5,816 nt of DNA. Source: Azoarcus sp. (GTDB lineage Bacteria > Pseudomonadota > Gammaproteobacteria > Burkholderiales > Rhodocyclaceae). How positions within the stretch are numbered: the first letter of the stretch is position 1; every line of letters begins with the position of its first letter. Where the stretch lies: the NCBI GenBank assembly GCA_031285365.1, contig JAITWP010000071.1, positions 1 to 5,816 of the forward strand, given 5' to 3'. Below, piece after piece: positions 1-5,816 of the stretch. The translations under genes were made by a program, and so were the position numbers. The notes under the pieces were generated by a model. That model worked only from the letters and a program-made list of their open reading frames with translations, ran no database searches and was not told the origin of the DNA.

Positions 1-346
1 GCAATACCGCGAACTGGCCGCGTTTGCACAGTTCGCTTCCGATCTCGACGACGCCACCCGCAAACAGCTCGAACGCGGTCGCCGTGTCACCGAGTTGATG
101 AAGCAGACGCAATACTCGCCAATGTCGATTGCCGAAATGGGCTTCGTCCTCTACGCGGTCAACAACGGCCATCTGGACGACATCGAAGCCAACCGCGTGC
201 TGGCTTTCGAGGCCGGCCTGCTGCAATACATCAAGGTGCAGAAGCCCGACCTCGTGACGAGCGTCATGGAGAAGCGCGAACTCGACGACGATGCCGAAAA
301 GACCTTGGCTGACACGATTGCCGAGTTCAAGAAGAGCTGGGTTTGA
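1..346 (+). CDS. atpA: F1 ATP synthase subunit alpha, C-terminal fragment (5' end outside window)
   Basis: This is the last 114 residues of the alpha subunit. It is the non-catalytic nucleotide-binding partner of beta in the alpha3beta3 hexamer of the cytoplasmic F1 head. The reading frame enters at base 2 with QYRELAAFAQFASDLDDATR, almost identical to the E. coli alpha-subunit C-terminal helical domain, and continues through KQTQYSPMS to a terminal KKSWV and TGA at 344-346. The Walker A region and the start lie upstream, outside the window. A TTG/ATG near base 95 is inside the gene and is not a start. The gene is followed after 22 nt by atpG, as in the usual atpIBEFHAGDC operon. Nothing in the visible part looks damaged. 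Identification rests on recognised sequence similarity and operon context and is very secure. Confidence 0.97.
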   Translation, partial: QYRELAAFAQFASDLDDATRKQLERGRRVTELMKQTQYSPMSIAEMGFVLYAVNNGHLDDIEANRVLAFEAGLLQYIKVQKPDLVTSVMEKRELDDDAEKTLADTIAEFKKSWV

Positions 347-368
347 CCGATGGCCCGGGAGATGAAAA

Positions 369-1238
369 ATGGCTAGCGGAAAGGAAATCCGGACCAAGAT
401 CAAGAGCGTGCAAAACACGCGCAAGATCACCAAGGCCATGGAAATGGTGGCCGCGTCCAAAATGCGCAAGGCGCAGGAACGAATGCGCACCGCTCGTCCC
501 TATTGCGAAAAAATCCGCCAGCTCGCTGCACACCTGTCCCAAGCCGATGTCACCGATTACGAACACCCGTTCCTAACTCACAAAGAGCAGGTCACGCGGG
601 TCGGGCTGATTCTGGTGACCACCGACAAGGGGCTGTGTGGTGGTCTCAACACCAACGTGCAGCGTGTTGCCGTCAACGCGCTCAAGTCTTGGGAAGGTTC
701 CGGCGTCACCGAAGTCCGTGCCTGCTGCATCGGCAACAAGGGTTTCGGTTTCATGCAGCGCCTCGGAACCAACGTCGTCTCGCATGTCACGCATCTCGGC
801 GACAAGCCGGCACTCGAAAAGCTGATCGGGCCGATAAAGATTCTGCTCGATGCCTTCCAGAACGGCGAACTCGACGTCATTCATGTTGCCTATACCCGCT
901 TCGTCAACACCATGAAGCAGGAGCCGGTAGTGGAACAGCTTTTGCCACTGACCGGCGACAAGTTGGGCATACCTGACCGGGCATGGGACTACATTTACGA
1001 ACCGGATCCGCATGTCGTCATCGATGACCTGCTGTTGCGCTACATCGAGGCACTGGTCTACCAGTCGGTCGCCGAGAACATGGCCTCCGAGCAGAGCGCG
1101 CGGATGGTGGCAATGAAAGCCGCCTCCGACAACGCCAAGACCGTCATTGACGAATTGCAGTTGGTCTACAACAAGACCCGGCAAGCGGCGATCACCAAGG
1201 AATTGAACGAAATCGTCGGCGGAGCCGCCGCGGTCTGA
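369..1238 (+). CDS. atpG: F1 ATP synthase subunit gamma
   Basis: This encodes the 289-residue gamma subunit, the central rotor shaft that couples proton flow through Fo to conformational change in the beta subunits. E. coli gamma is 287 residues, so this one is full length. The N-terminal coiled-coil helix is clear (residues 1-50: KEIRTKIKSVQNTRKITKAM, then EMVAASKMRKAQERM). The conserved DKGLCGGLN motif is at 86-94. The C-terminal helix is also typical (about 232-289: SEQSARMVAMKAASDNAKT, then ELQLVYNKTRQAAITKELNE and a terminal GGAAAV). The ATG at 369 is preceded by GGGAGA (357-362) at 6-nt spacing, and the family's N-terminus begins right there. The gene sits 22 nt after atpA and 27 nt before atpD, so translation is probably operon-linked. 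No unusual residues were noticed. Confidence 0.98.
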   Translation: MASGKEIRTKIKSVQNTRKITKAMEMVAASKMRKAQERMRTARPYCEKIRQLAAHLSQADVTDYEHPFLTHKEQVTRVGLILVTTDKGLCGGLNTNVQRVAVNALKSWEGSGVTEVRACCIGNKGFGFMQRLGTNVVSHVTHLGDKPALEKLIGPIKILLDAFQNGELDVIHVAYTRFVNTMKQEPVVEQLLPLTGDKLGIPDRAWDYIYEPDPHVVIDDLLLRYIEALVYQSVAENMASEQSARMVAMKAASDNAKTVIDELQLVYNKTRQAAITKELNEIVGGAAAV

Positions 1239-1254
1239 CGAACACTATTGACAC

Positions 1255-1260
1255 AAGGAA
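1255..1260 (+). promoter_or_regulatory. Ribosome binding site of atpD (decides the start)
   Basis: AAGGAA lies 5 nt before the ATG at 1266. This favours that ATG over the in-frame TTG at 1248, which has no comparable Shine-Dalgarno. The protein then begins MSNGTIVQ, matching the family N-terminus. Confidence 0.85.
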
Positions 1261-1265
1261 AAACG

Positions 1266-2666
1266 ATGAGCAACGGTACTATCGTTCAGTGCATTGGGGC
1301 TGTGGTAGACATCCAGTTCCCCCGTGAGACGATGCCCAAGGTGTATGACGCCCTCAAACTTGAGGATGTCACCGACTCCTTTGCCGAAAAGGATCTTACC
1401 TTTGAGGTGCAGCAGGAACTTGGCGACGGCGTGGTACGCACCATTGCACTGGGCTCCAGCGACGGCCTTCGGCGCGGCATGAAAGTCTCCAACACTGGCG
1501 GGCCGATCTCGGTTCCCGTCGGCCCTGCCACCCTCGGCCGCATCATGGATGTGCTGGGCCGTCCCATCGACGAAGCCGGTGAAATCGCCACCGAAGAACG
1601 TCGGGCAATTCACCAGAAAGCCCCAAGGTTCGACGAGCTTTCACCTTCCGTCGAGCTTCTGGAAACCGGCATCAAGGTTATCGACCTCATTTGCCCGTTT
1701 GCCAAGGGCGGTAAGGTCGGTCTCTTCGGCGGCGCGGGCGTCGGCAAGACCGTCAACATGATGGAGCTCATCAACAATATCGCCAAGCAACACTCGGGGC
1801 TATCCGTGTTCGCTGGTGTTGGTGAGCGTACCCGCGAGGGCAACGACTTCTATCATGAAATGAAAGACTCGAACGTGCTCGACAAGGTCGCGATGGTGTT
1901 CGGCCAGATGAACGAACCGCCGGGCAACCGTCTGCGCGTCGGTCTGACCGGCCTGACGATGGCCGAGCGTTTCCGCGACGAGGGCCGGGACATCCTCTTC
2001 TTCGTCGATAACATCTACCGCTACACCCTGGCCGGTGTGGAAGTATCCGCCCTGCTGGGCCGGATGCCTTCCGCCGTGGGTTACCAGCCGACGCTGGCCG
2101 AAGAAATGGGCCGCCTGCAGGAGCGCATCACCTCCACCAAGGTCGGTTCCATCACCTCCATCCAGGCCGTGTACGTCCCGGCGGACGACTTGACCGACCC
2201 TTCGCCCGCCACCACCTTCCTGCACCTGGACTCCACCGTCGTGCTTTCCCGCGACATCGCCGCGCTCGGTATCTATCCCGCCGTCGATCCGCTCGATTCC
2301 ACCAGCCGCCAGCTCGATCCGCTGGTCGTGGGCGAAGAGCACTACAACGTGGCGCGTTCCGTGCAGCAGACGTTGCAGAAATACAAGGAGTTGCGTGACA
2401 TCATCGCCATTCTGGGGATGGACGAACTCTCGCCCGAAGACAAACTTGCCGTGGCACGCGCACGCAAGATACAGCGTTTCCTTTCACAACCCTTCCACGT
2501 TGCCGAAGTCTTCACCGGCTCTCCCGGAAAATACGTGACCCTCAAGGACACCATCGCCGGATTCAAGGCCATCGTCACCGGCGAGTACGACAACCTGCCT
2601 GAACAGGCGTTCTACATGGTTGGCAGTATCGAGGAAGCTATTGAAAAGGCTCGCAAGCTTCAGTAA
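1266..2666 (+). CDS. atpD: F1 ATP synthase subunit beta (catalytic)
   Basis: This encodes the 466-residue catalytic subunit of F1, which makes or hydrolyses ATP at the alpha/beta interface. Starting at ATG 1266, the N-terminal beta-barrel covers about residues 1-80. The P-loop GGAGVGKT is at 155-162 (K161 and T162 contact phosphates and Mg). The GERTREGND motif at 186-194 holds the catalytic glutamate E187. The Walker B strand DILFFVD ends at D248. Y337 of GIYPAVDPLDS is the adenine-stacking tyrosine. The C-terminal torque loop reads DELSPED (386-392), where E. coli has DELSEED; P replaces E at the fifth position, a variant I associate with Betaproteobacteria. All key residues are present, and the length fits E. 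coli beta (460). A TTG at 1248 would add six residues without an SD and is rejected as the start. Confidence 0.98.
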   Translation: MSNGTIVQCIGAVVDIQFPRETMPKVYDALKLEDVTDSFAEKDLTFEVQQELGDGVVRTIALGSSDGLRRGMKVSNTGGPISVPVGPATLGRIMDVLGRPIDEAGEIATEERRAIHQKAPRFDELSPSVELLETGIKVIDLICPFAKGGKVGLFGGAGVGKTVNMMELINNIAKQHSGLSVFAGVGERTREGNDFYHEMKDSNVLDKVAMVFGQMNEPPGNRLRVGLTGLTMAERFRDEGRDILFFVDNIYRYTLAGVEVSALLGRMPSAVGYQPTLAEEMGRLQERITSTKVGSITSIQAVYVPADDLTDPSPATTFLHLDSTVVLSRDIAALGIYPAVDPLDSTSRQLDPLVVGEEHYNVARSVQQTLQKYKELRDIIAILGMDELSPEDKLAVARARKIQRFLSQPFHVAEVFTGSPGKYVTLKDTIAGFKAIVTGEYDNLPEQAFYMVGSIEEAIEKARKLQ

Positions 2667-2681
2667 TTCGCTTTGTTCCCA

Positions 2682-2716
2682 CCCCCGCACGGCAGATCAT
2701 CCTGTACGCGCGGGGG
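2682..2716 (+). repeat. G/C-rich inverted repeat in the atpD-atpC spacer
   Basis: CCCCCGC (2682-2688) is a perfect inverted complement of GCGGGGG (2710-2716). The 21-nt loop contains a minor CAG/CTG pairing. The repeat sits in the 69-nt gap between the atpD stop and the atpC start, the longest gap among these atp genes. No T-run follows, so it is not an intrinsic terminator. It could stabilise mRNA, mark a processing site, or damp translation of epsilon, which is needed at one copy per complex against three of beta. That role is inference; only the pairing is seen. Confidence 0.5.
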
Positions 2717-2724
2717 GTTGCTCC

Positions 2725-2730
2725 AGAGGA
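2725..2730 (+). promoter_or_regulatory. Ribosome binding site of atpC (decides the start)
   Basis: AGAGGA lies 5 nt before the ATG at 2736 and 11 nt before a second in-frame ATG at 2742. The spacing favours 2736. An open frame reaching further upstream to 2673 is spacer sequence and has no family resemblance. Confidence 0.75.
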
Positions 2731-2735
2731 TAATC

Positions 2736-3161
2736 ATGGCCATGACGGTACATGTAGATGTTGTCAGCGCGGAAGAGCAGCTCTTTTCCGGTCTGGCGGA
2801 ATTTGTCGTCCTGCCCGGCGAATCGGGCGAACTCGGCATCCTGCCCGGCCACACGCCACTGATGACCCGAATCAAACCTGGCGCGGTACGGATCAAGGTT
2901 CCGCTCCAGGAAACAGAAGAGCTCATCTTCGTTGCTGGCGGCCTTCTCGAAGTTCAGCCTACGGGAGTGACGGTACTCGCCGACACGGCGATCCGTGGCA
3001 AGGATCTCGACGAAGCCAAGGCGCTCGACGCCAAACGCAAGGCTGAAGAAGCTCTTGCAAACAAGAACGCCTCGGTCGACTACGCCAAAGCCATGGCCGA
3101 ACTGGCTGAAGCGGCTGCCCAGATTCGTGCCATTCAGTATCTGCGCAAGAATCTGCGTTGA
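2736..3161 (+). CDS. atpC: F1 ATP synthase subunit epsilon
   Basis: This encodes the 141-residue epsilon subunit, which binds gamma and the c-ring. In bacteria it can inhibit ATP hydrolysis through its C-terminal helices. The N-terminal beta-sandwich covers about residues 1-88, with VHVDVVSAEEQLFSG at 5-19 and the family signature GELGILPGHTPLMTRIKPG at 31-49. A two-helix C-terminal domain follows (about 89-141), rich in Ala, Lys and Glu and ending AIQYLRKNLR. E. coli epsilon is 139 residues, so this protein is full length and keeps the regulatory helical domain. The start is ATG 2736, set by the SD at 2725-2730; ATG 2742 is possible and would remove two residues. It is the last gene of the operon and is followed by a palindrome and a terminator. 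Confidence 0.96.
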   Translation: MAMTVHVDVVSAEEQLFSGLAEFVVLPGESGELGILPGHTPLMTRIKPGAVRIKVPLQETEELIFVAGGLLEVQPTGVTVLADTAIRGKDLDEAKALDAKRKAEEALANKNASVDYAKAMAELAEAAAQIRAIQYLRKNLR

Positions 3162-3170
3162 ATTACGAAT

Positions 3171-3205
3171 CGATGGGTATCACTTGCACTTAACCCATCC
3201 TACGA
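3171..3205 (+). repeat. Palindromic element after atpC, resembling a dispersed intergenic repeat
   Basis: GATGGGT (3172-3178) and ACCCATC (3193-3199) form a perfect 7-bp inverted repeat around a 14-nt loop that contains CACTTGCACT. TACGA follows at 3201-3205. On the other strand it reads TCGTAGGATGGGTTAAG, then ATACCCATC. From memory, this layout is like short intergenic repeats that recur in many proteobacterial genomes (GTAGGATGGGTT, GC-rich loop, AACCCATC). The match is recalled rather than computed, and only one copy lies in this window. It starts about 10 nt after the atpC stop. Confidence 0.45.
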
Positions 3206-3213
3206 CTCAAAAC

Positions 3214-3242
3214 AAAAAGGCCGCCTGAAAAGGCGGCTTTTT
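3214..3242. terminator. Bidirectional intrinsic terminator shared by the atp operon and the convergent gene
   Basis: GCCGCCT (3220-3226), a GAAA tetraloop (3227-3230) and AGGCGGC (3231-3237) form a perfect 7-bp stem. On the + strand a run of five T (3238-3242) follows, and then CGCTTTT. An A-run (3214-3218) precedes the stem, so the - strand transcript also ends in stem, CTTTTT, GTTTT. The A and T runs can pair to lengthen the stem. It lies 58 nt after atpC and 30 nt after the stop of the minus-strand gene, which is the right place to end both transcripts. Confidence 0.92.
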
Positions 3243-3267
3243 CGCTTTTGGCGTCCCCCGGAAACGC

Positions 3268-4638
3268 TCAGTCGCTGTTCTGAAACCAGGTTATCGAGCC
3301 AAACCTGGATGTTTCTCCAAGATCAGGGAGGGCAGGCATATCAGCATTATCGAGGGTCCGGACGAATTCAAGCCACAGCCTTCCCTGTTCGCCACTGGTA
3401 TCACGGATGTGCAACATGACCACGCGACTGCTATGCCGACCCAAGCGTACAACTTCTGCGGGCAAGGTACAGCGCCCAAACCCGCCCATGTCCGAAACCA
3501 GTTCCACATCGACTTCACCGCCCAAACCCACCGACAACGGCCTGTCGGCATGAGCACAAAAAACCCTTTCCGAACATTCATAGATAGTCAATTCAATGCT
3601 GTCGGAATCACCACAACCGTCAGGAACATCCTGACTGATTCGCAAACGAGCCGGGCATTTGACCGGAAAACGGCGTGAAATACGGCTCTGCTCATGCGCT
3701 TGCTGCACGCTTTCCGGCAATGGTGGCAAGCAGTATTGATAACTGGGCAGGTTGTAAACGGTATGCAGCAACTGTATTTCAGCCTCCCCCAGGGTGGAGA
3801 ATCTTTTCGTCTGCCGATTGAAGAAATAATCGATCAGTTCCGGCGTCATGACCGGATCCATCGTGGTATCGAATCGCTGATGAGGGAACTGTCCGTTAGG
3901 CAACGCCGCTACCGTAAAGTAATGGTGCAGGTTTTTCTCCAACGGAACATCAGCATATTTCTGAAAAAAATAATCCTTTGCTTTTTCAAGATCAAGATGC
4001 GCACCCACCGCAGGAGCGTCATTGACGAAATCATAGTGATCCACCGGAGGGCAGGATAAACGCCGGAAACACAGGACTTCCTCATAAAAATCGATGTACT
4101 GTGGATGGGTGGCTATCACCAGATGACGTGTGTCGAACCGGTATTCCGCGTACTCATACAGGAATTTCAGCAACGGCATCAGGATCCGGTCCTTGACCGA
4201 GTGAAAACGCCTGCAGACCGCCAGTGCCGACACCTCGGCTACGCTACCACCTGCCTGGAAAATCTCGTCCAGGTCGAATATACGCTGCATCGGAAAACCC
4301 AGGCCGTTTTCACGTATCAACGAAACCGTCCCCACTACCTGCCCATCATAGCCACACATCAGCGTCGAGGTCGTCGGAAAAGCATGATGAAGCGTTACAC
4401 GCATCCCGGACGGATCAGGCTTCATAAATCCTGCCTGCACATACTCGTCATGCAGCAGCCGAAAGCAGCCCTCCAATTCTCCCCTGGTCTGCGCAAGCTT
4501 GAAAATGAATTTCCTCGATAGAGGCTTATCGAGCCGCGACATCGGCGCACACATCTTTATGCAATGAGTTGCCCCGGCAACAGACTTTTTGAGCTGGCCG
4601 GTACGGTTTTCGTTCAGATTGCGCTGCTCTTTATCCAT
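3268..4638 (-). CDS. FeeM-type N-acyl amino acid synthase-like (GNAT fold) protein with C-terminal PilZ-like domain
   Basis: The predicted protein has 456 residues. Residues about 44-204 look like the FeeM N-acyl amino acid synthase domain: FRLLHDEYVQAGFM, then VVGTVSLI, EVSALAV (135-141), then LVIATHPQYIDFYEEVLCFRRL and DHYDFVND. Family members join an acyl chain from acyl-ACP to an amino acid and share a fold with GNAT and LuxI enzymes. A linker follows (about 205-316) with MTPELIDYFFNRQTKRFSTL. Residues about 317-429 look PilZ-like: RISRR gives the R-x-x-x-R arm (R319, R323), followed by beta-strand-like segments. The second PilZ motif, normally D/N-x-S-x-x-G, reads E-C-S-E-R-V (354-359), so c-di-GMP binding is doubtful. 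There is no signal peptide or membrane segment, so it is probably cytoplasmic. ATG 4638 has a weak SD (GGAA, 7 nt away); ATGs at 4554 and 4542 are alternatives. GC is lower than in the neighbours. Substrate is unknown. Confidence 0.75.
   Translation of the reverse strand: MDKEQRNLNENRTGQLKKSVAGATHCIKMCAPMSRLDKPLSRKFIFKLAQTRGELEGCFRLLHDEYVQAGFMKPDPSGMRVTLHHAFPTTSTLMCGYDGQVVGTVSLIRENGLGFPMQRIFDLDEIFQAGGSVAEVSALAVCRRFHSVKDRILMPLLKFLYEYAEYRFDTRHLVIATHPQYIDFYEEVLCFRRLSCPPVDHYDFVNDAPAVGAHLDLEKAKDYFFQKYADVPLEKNLHHYFTVAALPNGQFPHQRFDTTMDPVMTPELIDYFFNRQTKRFSTLGEAEIQLLHTVYNLPSYQYCLPPLPESVQQAHEQSRISRRFPVKCPARLRISQDVPDGCGDSDSIELTIYECSERVFCAHADRPLSVGLGGEVDVELVSDMGGFGRCTLPAEVVRLGRHSSRVVMLHIRDTSGEQGRLWLEFVRTLDNADMPALPDLGETSRFGSITWFQNSD
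4514..4533 (-). repeat. Perfect short hairpin early in the FeeM-like gene
   Basis: CTCGATA and TATCGAG form a perfect 7-bp inverted repeat around a 6-nt loop, within codons about 36-42 of the minus-strand gene. It begins 6-7 nt downstream of the alternative ATG at 4542. It may be a chance result of codons; no T-run follows. Confidence 0.35.
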
Positions 4639-4645
4639 CAAACGA

Positions 4646-4649
4646 TTCC
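4646..4649 (-). promoter_or_regulatory. Weak ribosome binding site of the FeeM-like gene
   Basis: GGAA on the minus strand lies 7 nt before the ATG at 4638. It is the only SD-like sequence near any candidate start of this gene; the later ATGs at 4554 and 4542 have none. It is short, so the start remains uncertain by up to about 30 codons. Confidence 0.45.
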
Positions 4650-4665
4650 GATACGTTCGAAGCTG

Positions 4666-4704
4666 CGTAACCGGAACTACGTCGAATCATCTCAAAACGT
4701 AACC
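4666..4704. repeat. Direct repeat CGTAACC x2 upstream of the FeeM-like gene
   Basis: CGTAACC occurs at 4666-4672 and 4698-4704. The two copies are in the same orientation and 32 bp apart start to start, close to three helical turns. They lie in the 98-nt gap between the peptidase stop and the FeeM-like start. This could be a regulator site, but 7-bp repeats can arise by chance. No good -35/-10 pair was found in the gap. Confidence 0.25.
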
Positions 4705-4737
4705 CGCTGCTTAGGCGGCATCAACGCGGCACTAATG

Positions 4738-5816
4738 TCATGCTTTGCATGCACTGCATTCCGTTTTACAGATCTTTTTACGTCCACGCTCGCGCTTCTT
4801 GTGTTCGCGGCAGGCCATCCGGTACGTGAGTTGCCAGTCCGGGCGCACATCTCGCCACCAGGCCCGATCAAACACCCAGGCCAAGGTAAGCAACAGGGAC
4901 GACAGATAATGGTTTGCCGCTGATGGCAAATCACAGGGAAAGACCGTTGGCGATACATGCAAGGCATTCAGACGTTCCCTGGTTGTCGGGTGCATGGATT
5001 GCTGCGGTTCACTACCGGAAAGCATGTCGCTTGCCGCTGCGCGGTGCAAAAAACCAGCCGACATCCCTAGACACAGGTCACGAAATGGCCGAACCAACGG
5101 CTTTGCCCGCACCCTGCTCTGAGCCAGGACTCGCGGCCAGTAATCCCTGGACAGAAACTGCTCTCTGAGTGAAACCTCTATCAAAGTTTCGCCAAGCACA
5201 TCGGCATCGACGACCTTGGTTGCCTGCGCGTCGGCCTCAAATTCCTCAATGCGCGCCAAGCGTGCCATGTTGCTATAAAAGCGACTCAGCAAGGAATCCG
5301 CCTGCGCGCCAATGGCCGGAAATACGTCTCCGATTCTGTCCAGTGCCCGCAGCCACCACGCCCGCAACAAGGCACCATGTTTACCCACTCCCTTGCGCTG
5401 CACGGCAAGGTGAGCAAGTTCATGCGCCAACACGGCCACCAACTGCGGGCACGTTACACTGTGCATCATTGGCAGACCTATCAGGAGATGTGTCTCGATT
5501 CGCCCCCAAAACCCCCAGTGTGGACGTTGCAGAACCGCCGCATTCATCTCGGGTGTTACCCAGACATGGTCAATACGCCCGGCTTCGAGTACCCAAGCCA
5601 TGCTCTCGATCAGCCGATGCAAATCACTGGCATCTTCCGGCGACAAACGCACTCCCTCTGGCAAAGGCAATGGCGCATACAGCACGGATGAGACCCGCAC
5701 GGCGAAGAATCCCATTACGATAAACGACATCACGCTCAGGGAAAGCGCCACCACCGGCAATGAAGATCCGAAAAGATCCCAGGCCCCATACACGCCCAAC
5801 ACACCAATCCCCAGCA
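4738..5816 (-). CDS. Membrane-anchored M48-family zinc metallopeptidase, C-terminal part (start outside window)
   Basis: The last 358 residues are visible; the frame is open to the window edge, so a GTG at 5802 is not a reliable start. Counting from the first whole codon (5814), residues about 1-42 are strongly hydrophobic, including VVALSLSVMSFIVMGFFAV. They make one or two membrane segments and place the protein in the inner membrane. The zinc site is HELAH at 131-135 (H131, H135 ligands, E132 catalytic), with the third ligand E191 in E-F-E-A-D, the M48 E-x-x-A-D motif. A later HPTTRERLNAL (275-285) fits the conserved HP-x-x-x-x-R-L element of M48 proteins. M48 members include HtpX and Ste24, which act in membrane protein quality control or CAAX processing; the substrate here is unknown. 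The tail is unusual: basic (KKRERGRKK) and ending C-K-T-E-C-S-A-C-K-A. The gene reads toward the FeeM-like gene, 99 nt before its start codon. Confidence 0.85.
   Translation of the reverse strand, partial: LGIGVLGVYGAWDLFGSSLPVVALSLSVMSFIVMGFFAVRVSSVLYAPLPLPEGVRLSPEDASDLHRLIESMAWVLEAGRIDHVWVTPEMNAAVLQRPHWGFWGRIETHLLIGLPMMHSVTCPQLVAVLAHELAHLAVQRKGVGKHGALLRAWWLRALDRIGDVFPAIGAQADSLLSRFYSNMARLARIEEFEADAQATKVVDADVLGETLIEVSLREQFLSRDYWPRVLAQSRVRAKPLVRPFRDLCLGMSAGFLHRAAASDMLSGSEPQQSMHPTTRERLNALHVSPTVFPCDLPSAANHYLSSLLLTLAWVFDRAWWRDVRPDWQLTYRMACREHKKRERGRKKICKTECSACKA

Noticed and set aside
573..1184. 203-codon open frame on the minus strand within atpG
   Set aside because: It lies fully antisense to a clearly conserved gamma-subunit gene and shows no recognisable domain; it is a codon-bias shadow.
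1248..1265. Upstream TTG start for atpD adding six residues
   Set aside because: ATG 1266 has AAGGAA at 5-nt spacing and matches the family N-terminus; the TTG lacks an SD.
1800..2342. 180-codon open frame on the minus strand within atpD
   Set aside because: It is antisense to the strongly conserved catalytic core of beta and is rich in Gly/His/Val/Asp in the way expected of a reverse-frame shadow.
2673..2735. Upstream start extending atpC by 21 residues
   Set aside because: The extension covers the hairpin spacer and encodes sequence unlike any epsilon subunit; the SD points to 2736.
4680..4737. Possible sigma-70 promoter on the minus strand (TTGATG or TTGAGA as -35)
   Set aside because: The matching -10 hexamers (TTACGT, GTTACG) are poor, so no promoter is called.
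4564..4923. 119-codon plus-strand frame spanning the gap between the FeeM-like and M48 genes
   Set aside because: It has a hydrophobic stretch near its start, but it overlaps both real genes antisense, has no good ribosome binding site and no recognised family.
5169..5723. 184-codon open frame on the plus strand opposite the M48 gene
   Set aside because: It is rich in Pro, Arg and Ala with no domain, and overlaps the HELAH and E-x-x-A-D coding region of a real gene on the other strand.

Overview
The window suggests a betaproteobacterium. This is inferred from the F-type ATP synthase operon tail: gene order alpha-gamma-beta-epsilon, proteins very close to the enterobacterial and betaproteobacterial versions, and a beta-subunit loop reading DELSPED, which I associate with Betaproteobacteria. 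Genus cannot be fixed from the sequence alone. GC is around 60% in the lines I counted in atpG and atpD.

Bases 1-3161 (+ strand) hold the 3' end of atpA, then complete atpG, atpD and atpC. Their products are the soluble F1 sector of ATP synthase. The atpA, atpG and atpD genes are tightly spaced (22-27 nt), each with a Shine-Dalgarno sequence. The atpD-atpC gap is longer (69 nt) and contains a G/C-rich inverted repeat. The operon ends with a palindromic element that resembles a dispersed proteobacterial repeat. A strong stem-loop terminator follows; because it has an A-tract before the stem and a T-tract after it, it can serve both strands.

Bases 3268-5816 (- strand) converge on the operon. 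First comes a complete gene for a two-part protein. Its N-terminal half looks like an N-acyl amino acid synthase of the FeeM type (GNAT-like fold). Its C-terminal part looks like a PilZ domain with a degenerate second c-di-GMP motif. This gene is less GC-rich (about 45-53% in sampled lines) than its neighbours. Upstream of it, reading the same way, is the C-terminal part of a membrane-anchored M48-family zinc metallopeptidase (HELAH plus E-x-x-A-D). Its start lies outside the window. The 98-nt gap between these two genes has no convincing promoter, so they may be co-transcribed.

The ATP synthase half is ordinary housekeeping sequence. The less usual part is the minus-strand pair: a lipid-amino-acid synthase-like protein fused to a possible c-di-GMP sensor, beside a membrane protease. 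I see no CRISPR array, tRNA, rRNA, insertion sequence or phage gene. No stretch over 300 bases lacks a gene.
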